From the NCBI GenBank assembly GCA_029571425.1, contig JAKPSR010000399.1:1-9867 (forward strand): a stretch of 9,867 nt of DNA, read 5' to 3'. Made by a program: the position numbers and the translations under genes. Source of the stretch: Spirochaetota bacterium (GTDB lineage Bacteria; Spirochaetota; Spirochaetia; Treponematales; Treponemataceae). Each line of letters starts with the position of its first letter. Position 1 is the stretch's first letter. The notes under the pieces were generated by a model. It ran no database searches. It had not been told where the DNA came from and saw nothing but the letters and a program-made list of their open reading frames with translations. Positions 1 through 5,937 of the stretch are shown in pieces.

Positions 1-140
1 TTGAGGCGGGCGATCTCGGCCGGGTCGGCCAAGGGCTCGCGCGCGACGAGGGCGTCGCGGCCCTCCTCAGACATGCAATTGCCGGCTATCGTTTCCCTGA
101 CGCGGCCGTATTCCAGCGCGTCGAGCGTTCGTTCGTCCAT
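1..140 (-). CDS. mutS2: Endonuclease MutS2, N-terminal fragment (cut by the window edge)
   Basis: Reading the minus strand from the ATG at 140 gives 46 codons open to the window edge. The peptide starts MDERTLDALEYGRVRETIAG and continues with SEEGRDAL and a stretch ending PAEIARL. This matches the conserved opening of bacterial MutS2 proteins (a 'TL..LE[FY]..[IV]' segment, then 'S..G...' and 'EP..D..EI'). MutS2 is an ATPase that acts on branched DNA or, in Bacillus subtilis, on collided ribosomes. The ATPase and Smr domains would lie beyond the window. The ATG comes one base after the rsgA stop codon, so it is almost certainly the distal gene of the same operon. No good Shine-Dalgarno lies at the right distance, so translation is probably coupled to rsgA. 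The identification rests on a short N-terminus only. Confidence 0.82.
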   Translation of the reverse strand, partial: MDERTLDALEYGRVRETIAGNCMSEEGRDALVAREPLADPAEIARL

Positions 141-141
141 C

Positions 142-1083
142 CTAGTCCGTCCAGCTCCCCGTCTCGATTTCCTCGCGGATGCGAGCCCAACTGTCGTAGC
201 GCTCCTCGTGGATCACCCCGGCGTACACCGCCTCCAGGATCTTGCATCCCGGCTCGTGCGTGTGCGTGCACGAGGCGCCGAAGGAACAGGAGCCGACGAG
301 TCCCGCCATCTCGGGGAAGTGAAAGGCGAGGTCTCGCGCGGCGATCCCGTGCGGCACGAAACGCCGCACGCCGGGGGTGTCGACGACGCTCGAGGCGGCG
401 AGGTCTCCCTGCGCCGGGACGCGGTAAAGCGATCCCCGCGTCGTGGTGTGCGTGCCGCGCCCGTATTTCTCCGAAAGGCAGCCGGTTCGCAGGGCGAGGT
501 CCGCGCGAAGGGCGTTCAGTATGCTCGACTTCCCGACCCCGGACTGCCCGACGAGGGCGACGGAACGTCCGGCGATGAGCGAGCGTAGGCCGTCGATCCC
601 GTCGCCGGACGATGCGGACACGCGGAGCACGGCGTACCCAAGGCGAACCCAGTCCTCGAGCCTCTCGCGCGAGTCGTCGCCGATCCCGAGGTCCGCCTTG
701 TTGAGCACGACCGCCGCCGGGATGCCCTCGGCGTCCGCCTGCACCAGGGCGCGGTCGACGAAGCGCGGCCTGAAGGGCGGCTCGTCCGGCGTGGTCACGC
801 ATACCAAGAGGTCGATGTTCGCCGCGATCAGCTGGGGCAAGTTGCCCTTTTGGTTGAGCCGGACGAAGCGGTTGCGGCGCGGCGAGAGGGAAACGACTTG
901 GCCGCGCGCCTGGTCGTGGGCGTCGGGCTCCACCGAAACCCGGTCGCCCGGGGCGAGGGGGTTGTAATAGCCTTCCGACTCGCGCAGAACCTTTCCCTTG
1001 ATGGGGCAGAGCCGCTCGACGCCGTCGTCGCACTCGACGACGAAGCTGTTGTTCGTGCCGCCGAGCACGAGGCCCTCGATCAC
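142..1083 (-). CDS. rsgA: Small-subunit ribosome biogenesis GTPase RsgA
   Basis: A 313-residue circularly permuted GTPase that assists late maturation of the 30S subunit in the cytoplasm. The N-terminal ~75 residues fit the OB-fold. The G motifs come in the permuted order expected of this family: G4 NKAD at 128-131, then G1 GQSGVGKS at 179-186, a switch-I GTHTTT at 210-215, and G3 DTPG at 235-238. A C-terminal zinc knuckle follows, with C266, C272, H274 or H276, and C280. Length is normal. The start is GTG at 1083, which overlaps the murI stop in a GTGA junction, with a G-rich run about 8 bases upstream; coupling to murI is likely. mutS2 follows one base after the TAG stop. All key residues are present. 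Confidence 0.96.
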   Translation of the reverse strand: MIEGLVLGGTNNSFVVECDDGVERLCPIKGKVLRESEGYYNPLAPGDRVSVEPDAHDQARGQVVSLSPRRNRFVRLNQKGNLPQLIAANIDLLVCVTTPDEPPFRPRFVDRALVQADAEGIPAAVVLNKADLGIGDDSRERLEDWVRLGYAVLRVSASSGDGIDGLRSLIAGRSVALVGQSGVGKSSILNALRADLALRTGCLSEKYGRGTHTTTRGSLYRVPAQGDLAASSVVDTPGVRRFVPHGIAARDLAFHFPEMAGLVGSCSFGASCTHTHEPGCKILEAVYAGVIHEERYDSWARIREEIETGSWTD

Positions 1084-1883
1084 AGCGAGCCCCCCCAGGA
1101 AACGCCGAAGAGGTCGGCGTATTCTCGGTACCGATCCTCGGCGCCGGGAGGCAGCCCGCCGGTGACGTAGAAGGCGCCCGAGCCGTTCCCGTCGGGACGC
1201 GGCGGCACGACGCGGAGAGCCTGCTGGACGACCCCGTCGCGCGAGTCGATGACCTTGATACCCGGGCCGGCCGCCTCGTCGATCTCGTCGCGGACGTGCA
1301 CGAAGTGGGTACAGGCGAGCACGATGGTGTCGACCCCGGCGGCGCGGAAACGGTCGATCGAGGGGCGCACCGCGCGAAGTCGCTCCTCGCGGCCGGCGGT
1401 GACGAGCTCGCGCTCGATCTGGGAAACAAGGGTGGAGTCCCCCACCCGCTCGACGTGGCAGTCGGCGGCGAAGTCGCGGATCAACCCGTCGGTGTAGGGG
1501 TCGCGCACCGTGCGCTCGGTCGCCAGGAGGCCGATGCGCCGGTTCTCGGAAACGGCGGCGGCGAGCTTGATCGCGGGCACGGTGCCCACGAAGGGAATGC
1601 CGAAGGCCTCGCGAAGGGCGGCCAACGCGGCGACCGAGATGGTGTTGCAGGCGACGACGACGAGGTCGGGGCTAAAGCGGTCGAGGAGGCGCCCCACGGC
1701 GGAAACGGCAAATTCGATCACCTCGTCGCGGGTCTTCTCGCCGTAGGGAAAGTGCGCGGTGTCGGCGAGGTAGACGTACGAGGCTGTCGGCGCGCGCGCC
1801 TTGAGTTGGGCGAGATAGGGAAGCCCGCCCGTCCCCGAGTCGAGAAAGGCGTATTGATACCGAAGCGCGGTCGTCGCATTCAT
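1080..1883 (-). CDS. murI: Glutamate racemase
   Basis: A 267-residue cytoplasmic enzyme that interconverts L- and D-glutamate, supplying D-Glu for peptidoglycan. The proton-abstracting residues are visible: the substrate-binding DSGTGG at 15-20, the first catalytic cysteine in ACNT (C79), and the second in ACTH (C191, with H193). LADTAHFPYGEKT at 39-51 and GLLATERTVRDPY at 118-130 are also typical of the family. The start is ATG 1883, with AGGGG six bases upstream; that site overlaps the stop of the preceding zinc-ribbon gene, nine bases away. The 3' end overlaps the rsgA GTG start. The usual motif is DSGVGG or DSGIGG, so the Thr is a mild variation. Confidence 0.96.
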   Translation of the reverse strand: MNATTALRYQYAFLDSGTGGLPYLAQLKARAPTASYVYLADTAHFPYGEKTRDEVIEFAVSAVGRLLDRFSPDLVVVACNTISVAALAALREAFGIPFVGTVPAIKLAAAVSENRRIGLLATERTVRDPYTDGLIRDFAADCHVERVGDSTLVSQIERELVTAGREERLRAVRPSIDRFRAAGVDTIVLACTHFVHVRDEIDEAAGPGIKVIDSRDGVVQQALRVVPPRPDGNGSGAFYVTGGLPPGAEDRYREYADLFGVSWGGSL

Positions 1884-1892
1884 CGAAAGCCC

Positions 1893-2180
1893 CTACGCGC
1901 CGAAAAGGGAGTCGAACGCGGAATGCGCGTCCGGCGAGCCGCGCGTCCCCCCCGGCCGATCGGAGCGAAGGCGCGGGTCAAGCTGAAAGGAATCGCAAAA
2001 ATTCGAGCGCTCCTTGTCGCGCACCGCTTCGTCGACGCGCTCAAGGCAGTCGTGGTAAGACCCGGGTGAGTAGAATCGGCAGTTCCGGCACGATCGGAGA
2101 TCGGCGCCGCAGGTCTCGCAGACGGCCGCTCGCCCGATGGGGGCGGGAACCGCGATGGCCTTACCGCATTTCCAGCACAT
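1893..2180 (-). CDS. Eight-cysteine zinc-ribbon protein of unknown role
   Basis: A 95-residue protein beginning MCWKCGK. Two CxxC pairs, C2/C5 and C21/C24, look like a zinc ribbon. A second set, C31/C34, C45 and C62, lies in the pattern CRNCRFY...C...DKERSNFCDSF. I recognise this pattern from small uncharacterised bacterial proteins, but it has no established function; two zinc sites are likely. The C-terminal part is low in complexity and ends FDSLFGA. I chose ATG 2180 because the cysteine motif starts there and a -10-like TATGAT lies seven bases upstream. Upstream alternatives are ATG 2192 and TTG 2207. It is the first gene of the zinc-ribbon, murI, rsgA, mutS2 operon and is divergent from the pentapeptide gene. 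Confidence 0.8.
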   Translation of the reverse strand: MCWKCGKAIAVPAPIGRAAVCETCGADLRSCRNCRFYSPGSYHDCLERVDEAVRDKERSNFCDSFQLDPRLRSDRPGGTRGSPDAHSAFDSLFGA

Positions 2181-2187
2181 GGTGCAT

Positions 2188-2193
2188 ATCATA
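2188..2193 (-). promoter_or_regulatory. Probable -10 element of the zinc-ribbon/murI/rsgA/mutS2 operon
   Basis: On the minus strand TATGAT lies here (5 of 6 matches to TATAAT). Seven bases separate it from the ATG at 2180, so transcription would start at or within a base of the initiation codon and the mRNA would be leaderless. There is no convincing -35 hexamer at 17-18 bases. Confidence 0.45.
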
Positions 2194-2199
2194 CCCCAT

Positions 2200-2228
2200 T
2201 TGACCAAAAACGCGCAATGACCTACAGT
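2200..2228 (+). promoter_or_regulatory. Probable sigma-70 type promoter of the pentapeptide/MBL operon
   Basis: A -35 box TTGACC (2200-2205, 5 of 6) and a -10 box TACAGT (2223-2228, 4 of 6) are separated by exactly 17 bases. The predicted transcription start falls at about 2234-2235, on the A of the ATG at 2235. It overlaps, on the opposite strand, the region upstream of the zinc-ribbon gene. Confidence 0.5.
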
Positions 2229-2234
2229 ATACGC

Positions 2235-2762
2235 ATGTTCAACCCAGGACGCGGCGCCGGGGACGCGAGTCCCCTCGCCCTCATCGCCTCCGAGCGGGTG
2301 GTGAAGAGCCTCGACCTCTCCGGCCTCGAGATCAGGGACGCCGACCTCTCTGGGAAGGTCTTCATCGGCTGCCGGTTCTCGCGCTCGAGGTTCCAGGACG
2401 TTATCCTCGACCGCTCGAGATTCCGCATGTGCTTTCTCGACTCATGCGAGTTCGTCCGCTGCTCATTCCTATCCAGCGACATCCAGTTTTCCTGCTTCTC
2501 GGGCTCCCGGTTGGAGCAATGCACCTTCGAGAACTCCGACCTTCTCCACGACAACTTCAACGGACTCGCGGCGTCCCGCGTCTCGTTCAACGACTCCGAC
2601 CTCTACAACTCGCGGTTCGTGCTCGCCATCCTCAAGGACACCTCCTTCGTCAACTGCAACCTGAAGAAGACCATGTACTTTCAAACGGTCCGGGAGAAGG
2701 TGTCGTTCAAGTCGTCGAACACCCGCGAGGCGATCTTCGGTCGCGGGGAGGACCCGGAATGA
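2235..2762 (+). CDS. Pentapeptide-repeat protein, 24 pentads in one register
   Basis: A 175-residue protein built almost wholly of pentapeptide repeats. The central Leu/Phe/Ile recurs every five residues from about 28 to 143 (L28, I33, L38, F43, F48, F53 ... F138, L143), with A113 the only weak position. That gives 24 pentads, or about six turns of a right-handed quadrilateral beta-helix. The inward i-2 position is often Cys (46, 66, 71, 76, 96, 141) or Ser rather than the usual Ala. There is no signal peptide, so it is probably cytoplasmic. I prefer ATG 2235 because of the promoter spacing; ATG 2217 in frame would add six residues. Neither start has a Shine-Dalgarno. The stop overlaps the MBL start in ATGA. 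The role is unknown: members of this fold mimic DNA or scaffold other proteins, but nothing here identifies a target. Confidence 0.85.
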   Translation: MFNPGRGAGDASPLALIASERVVKSLDLSGLEIRDADLSGKVFIGCRFSRSRFQDVILDRSRFRMCFLDSCEFVRCSFLSSDIQFSCFSGSRLEQCTFENSDLLHDNFNGLAASRVSFNDSDLYNSRFVLAILKDTSFVNCNLKKTMYFQTVREKVSFKSSNTREAIFGRGEDPE

Positions 2763-3385
2763 AGGTGTACTACCACTATTCGCTCGAGGGTTTCTCGAAT
2801 GGCTACCTCGTCGGGAACGAGCGGACGGGCGAGGCTATCGTCGTCGACCCCGGGGTGATGAACAAGGAGCTCCTCGCGCACATAGAGGAAAACGGCTTCG
2901 ACGTGAAGGCCGTGCTCATCACGCACAGCCACCCGAGCCACCACCGGGGGCTCAAGACCCTGCTTCGAATCTACGGGCCGAAGGTATACGCGGCCGACGC
3001 CGAGATCGGCGAGACGCAGACTACCCTTCTTTCGGGCGACGGCAGTTTCGCGGCCGCGGGTTTCGCCATCCGCTATTTCTCGGTGCCCGGGCACTCGCCC
3101 GACTCATTGATGTTCCTGATCGACCACCTGCTGTTCACCGGGGACGCCGTTTCCGCGGGGAGGCTCGGCTCGACGAACAACCTCTACGGGATGCGAAACC
3201 TCCGCATGCACCTGACGAACAAGATGCTCTCGCTCCCGGACGAGGTGGTCGTCCTCGCCGGGCACGGGCCGCCCTCGACGGTCGGAGCCGAGCGGCTCTT
3301 CAACGCCGAGCTTATCCGCCCCGTGGACGCGAGCCAGGAGCCGGATAGCGGCGAAACGCCCTTCCTGGAAGCCGAGGCGTTCTAG
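2759..3385 (+). CDS. Metallo-beta-lactamase-fold hydrolase with an altered metal motif
   Basis: A 208-residue single-domain protein of the glyoxalase II-like MBL superfamily. Motifs in order: a beta-strand with VVDPG (28-32), THSHPSHHRG (55-64), the distal histidine in VPGHSPDS (H112), FTGDAV (D129), and AGHGPPST (H169). The canonical motif is THxHxDHxxG. Here H56, H58 and H61 are kept, but the Asp that binds the second metal is Ser60 (codon AGC). Thiol-ester or lactone hydrolysis would be a family-based guess, and the Ser may leave one metal or alter the reaction. The start is ATG 2759, overlapping the pentapeptide stop, with GGGAGG seven bases upstream. An open frame extends upstream to 2429 but overlaps the pentapeptide gene and carries no family sequence. 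A terminator overlaps the stop codon. Confidence 0.9.
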   Translation: MKVYYHYSLEGFSNGYLVGNERTGEAIVVDPGVMNKELLAHIEENGFDVKAVLITHSHPSHHRGLKTLLRIYGPKVYAADAEIGETQTTLLSGDGSFAAAGFAIRYFSVPGHSPDSLMFLIDHLLFTGDAVSAGRLGSTNNLYGMRNLRMHLTNKMLSLPDEVVVLAGHGPPSTVGAERLFNAELIRPVDASQEPDSGETPFLEAEAF

Positions 3386-3398
3386 CCCTCGGGTTTTT
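3372..3398 (+). terminator. Rho-independent terminator after the MBL gene
   Basis: The arms CCGAGG (3372-3377) and CCTCGG (3387-3392) form a six-pair GC-rich stem with a nine-base loop that contains the MBL stop codon, followed by G and five T. It also covers the stop codon of the convergent lipoprotein gene, so 11 bases separate the two coding regions. In the minus direction the same stem has no T tract after it. Confidence 0.7.
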
Positions 3399-5112
3399 AT
3401 CGAAGCGACAGCATGCCGGTGCGCCCGGCCGCCATTCCCCACCGCGAAAAAAGATACCCCTCGAGCTCGCGCGCCGCGCGAACGAAATCGGCGCCGTCTG
3501 AGCCGCCGACGTAATTGGCGAGCTTCGCGTCGCCGCCGTGCCTGAGGTATCTTTCGCGAAGGTTCTCCGCGAAGTAAGGACCGACCTTGTCGACGGGGTT
3601 CTGCAGGATGCAGGCCATGAACTCGTTCTCGAGTAGGTAGCGGTCCGTCACGTCGTAGCCAAGCGTCTCGAGCGCGGTGAAGTAACCCTCGAGGAAGGAA
3701 ACCGCGCGCGGGTCCATCCCAGCGTACACCTCCGAAACCTTCGCTCGGAAGCCCTCGTCGACGAAATAGATCCCGTGCAGGCTTTCGTGCGCCATGAAGA
3801 GGTATCGAAGGTACTCAGTCGACTCGCGCGACACCGAGATCACCGCGCCGTCCCCCGGGACGAGGCGCGAACCCTCGCGCTTAAGGACGCCGCGCGCGAG
3901 CAGGAGGTCCCGAAGGGCGAGCTCCTCTGCGCCGAGGGCAAAATTCTCAACGCGCGCCTGCTCGAAGAAGGCGGCGAGGCTCTCGGCGCGGTAGTCGTGG
4001 GCGTTGAACGCGTGAAGGCCCTCGAGATCGGCGTCGGCCCATAGCTTGCCCGTGTAACCCTTTTTCTCGACGAAGAAGGCGAGCCGCTTGAATAGGCGGT
4101 CCTGCACGCCGTAGTCGGCGGTATCGAAAATCAAAATTGAAGGAAAGCGGTCCCAGGAGAACACCTCGTAATCGGCGCGGCGCCATCGGTCGCGCGGCCA
4201 CTCGAGCGCCGCGTGGGGATCGGTCAGTATTGGCTCGTCCGCCGGCGGAAGCGCGGTCCCGTATCGAACGCGCAGGGACTCGACCCAATCGACGCCGTCC
4301 AACACCACGCACGAGCGGGCTGCGGGGTCGAGAAAGAAAGATGGTAGCTCGGTGCGATAGGAACCGCCTCGGCAAAAAGAGAATGACGAGGAACCCGCCG
4401 AGAAACGGGCGCGCTCCGGGCGCGCGGGGCTACCGCCGATCGGGCCGGAGGCGAAGGATATCTCGAGGGTCGAGCCTTGCTCGATCGGCAGCGAAGAGGC
4501 GCCGCGCGGGCGGGCGTAGGACGAATCCCCGCCGGCGAACCCGAAGCCTCGCTCGACGACGCCGTCGCTCGATGCCCAACCAGCCCACGCGGGCTCGATT
4601 TTGGCGGATCGGATCAGGAGGGCCGGCGTTTCATTCCCGTCGGCCGCCGCCTCCGTCGTACCCGCTAGTGCGATGCCGACCACTGGGTCAGATTCGGCGT
4701 CCTGAGGAAAGCGCAAGGAAAGACGAAGAGGGCCAGCGACGGCGTGGACCCGAGCCTCCTTGCGGGTTGTAGAGCTTCCATTATCCGACGCGCGGAGGAA
4801 CGAGATTGAGACCGTGAAGGACGCGTCCGCGACCGAAGGCTCAAGAAGAACCGAGACGGATCGATCCGGCCCGATCTCGGCGAGGCATTTCCGATCGAAC
4901 TGGTACTGCGCCGACTCGTCGGGACCGACAAGCCGCCGCGCGCGCGCGGGGCCGCCAATCGGGCGAAGGGATCCCTCGCCGCCCGAAGGCAAGGAGACGG
5001 TCAACGCGCCGCACGAGGAGAGCGCGGCGGTCGCGAGGACGCACGAAAAAAAAACGGCGAGCAACGGGGCGGCCGCGCGTCGACGAGGAATGAAGATGGA
5101 AGAAGCGTTCAT
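3397..5112 (-). CDS. Putative HExxH zinc metalloprotease lipoprotein
   Basis: A 571-residue protein. Residues 10-33 form a lipoprotein signal peptide: RRR, a hydrophobic core, then LSSC with C34 as the likely lipidated cysteine. Residues about 50-310 are rich in Ser, Gly and Ala with alternating hydrophobic strands; I read this as one or two beta-sandwich domains of unrecognised family. The C-terminal third holds HESLH (H442, E443, H446), the zinc-protease signature, and LLENEFMA 50 residues later. E497 is a good candidate third ligand, which would make it gluzincin-like. A role in cell-surface or periplasmic proteolysis is inferred; I cannot assign a named family. Its ATG overlaps the stop of the preceding gene in ATGA, so the two are coupled. 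Confidence 0.82.
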   Translation of the reverse strand: MNASSIFIPRRRAAAPLLAVFFSCVLATAALSSCGALTVSLPSGGEGSLRPIGGPARARRLVGPDESAQYQFDRKCLAEIGPDRSVSVLLEPSVADASFTVSISFLRASDNGSSTTRKEARVHAVAGPLRLSLRFPQDAESDPVVGIALAGTTEAAADGNETPALLIRSAKIEPAWAGWASSDGVVERGFGFAGGDSSYARPRGASSLPIEQGSTLEISFASGPIGGSPARPERARFSAGSSSFSFCRGGSYRTELPSFFLDPAARSCVVLDGVDWVESLRVRYGTALPPADEPILTDPHAALEWPRDRWRRADYEVFSWDRFPSILIFDTADYGVQDRLFKRLAFFVEKKGYTGKLWADADLEGLHAFNAHDYRAESLAAFFEQARVENFALGAEELALRDLLLARGVLKREGSRLVPGDGAVISVSRESTEYLRYLFMAHESLHGIYFVDEGFRAKVSEVYAGMDPRAVSFLEGYFTALETLGYDVTDRYLLENEFMACILQNPVDKVGPYFAENLRERYLRHGGDAKLANYVGGSDGADFVRAARELEGYLFSRWGMAAGRTGMLSLR

Positions 5113-5897
5113 AGGCCGACGATGCTCCGCGCGATCAACTTCGCGATCTCGTATTTTCGGTCGGGAGGGAGCTCGGAGTCCGCGCGAAGGTAGCTCTCGA
5201 AACGACCGGCGAATCCCTCGGGCAATGTCGGCAAGCGCGTCACCTGATCGAAGTACGCCCGGTGCGAAGGCTCGAAACGCCCGTTCTCCATGAACAGGGC
5301 CGAGCAGGCGTACTTGATGAAACTCGCCGACGAGACGAGGTAATTAAAGGAGTCTTCCTGCGCGAGGGAGGCGCCGAGGTCGGAGAGGTAATGCTCCATC
5401 GACGACTGGTAGAACGAGCGCATCCTGACCCAGAAGTCGTCGGCGAGGGCGCCGAGGCGCGTCTTGATCGAGGCGAGCCACTCCCCGCGCTGGTAGAGGG
5501 GAATGCCGTTCAGGAGACGATAGAAGACGTAGGTGCCGCTGTCGCGTATCTTCCACAGCTCGGAGCCTGAGCGCTCGGCGTAGCCGACCTGCTCCTCGAT
5601 GCGCGATACCCGCTTATACTCGATGCGCACGGGTAGGTCGCCGACGAGGAAGCGATCCTTCGAGTTAGTCGGGGAGGTCTCGAAGGCGGCGTTATCGGGG
5701 AAGGCGGCGGCGCGCTGCGCGGTTGAGGGAATCCCGTCGGTATAGTAGACATCCAGGATCAGGGCGAAGTAGGGATCGAGGGTATCGGCCGTCGCGGCCT
5801 CGTTGAGGCAGACGCACTCCACCGAATCCCAGGCGGTGATGACGGCGAGTATCCGGTCTGCGAGCTCGCGAACCTTCGGTTTCATGGTATACTTCAT
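5109..5897 (-). CDS. Conserved-looking protein, possibly nucleotidyltransferase-like
   Basis: A 262-residue soluble protein. Residues about 8-100 alternate helices and strands in a way that recalls the nucleotidyltransferase fold: a helix, then VECVCLNEAATADTLDPYFALILDV (27-50 region) and a later strand PVRIEYK (89-95). The C-terminal half is helical and includes FEPSHRAYFDQVTRLPTLP (208-226), similar in style to the helical region of DUF4037-type nucleotidyltransferases. However, the GS motif and the metal-binding DxD are not present in recognisable form, so any catalytic claim is weak. The start is ATG 5897, placed seven bases after an extended -10 element; ATG 5885 is the alternative. Neither has a Shine-Dalgarno. 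It is the first gene of an operon with the HExxH lipoprotein. Confidence 0.75.
   Translation of the reverse strand: MKYTMKPKVRELADRILAVITAWDSVECVCLNEAATADTLDPYFALILDVYYTDGIPSTAQRAAAFPDNAAFETSPTNSKDRFLVGDLPVRIEYKRVSRIEEQVGYAERSGSELWKIRDSGTYVFYRLLNGIPLYQRGEWLASIKTRLGALADDFWVRMRSFYQSSMEHYLSDLGASLAQEDSFNYLVSSASFIKYACSALFMENGRFEPSHRAYFDQVTRLPTLPEGFAGRFESYLRADSELPPDRKYEIAKLIARSIVGL
5885..5893 (+). promoter_or_regulatory. Possible extended -10 element facing the 187-residue gene
   Basis: TGGTATACT on the plus strand is an extended -10 (TGN plus TATACT, 5 of 6). It would start transcription near 5900, 38 bases ahead of the ATG at 5938. There is no -35 hexamer at the right distance, and it lies inside the first codons of the opposite gene, so chance is possible. 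Confidence 0.3.
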
Positions 5898-5903
5898 GAG
5901 GCC

Positions 5904-5912
5904 ATTTTACCA
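5904..5912 (-). promoter_or_regulatory. Extended -10 promoter of the 262-residue/lipoprotein operon
   Basis: The minus strand reads TGGTAAAAT here: a TGN extension followed by TAAAAT (5 of 6). Six bases lie between it and the ATG at 5897, so the mRNA would begin on the start codon. The -35 region is weak, as is usual for extended -10 promoters. Confidence 0.5.
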
Positions 5913-5937
5913 TAGCTTGCCGGCCTTTGGAATTGAA

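Noticed and set aside
86..1429. Long minus-strand frame of 447 codons
   Set aside because: It runs across rsgA and murI in another frame with an Arg/Pro-rich sequence. The frames containing the GTPase and racemase motifs are the real ones.
1296..2069. Plus-strand frame of 257 codons
   Set aside because: It is antisense to murI and the zinc-ribbon gene and is Gly/Val/Arg/Ala-rich, with no recognisable domain.
2429..2758. N-terminal extension of the MBL hydrolase
   Set aside because: The extra 110 codons overlap the pentapeptide gene in another frame and do not look like an MBL domain. ATG 2759 has a good Shine-Dalgarno and an ATGA junction.
4137..4772. Plus-strand frame of 211 codons
   Set aside because: It is antisense to the HExxH lipoprotein, extremely Arg-rich and of low complexity, as expected of a shadow frame.
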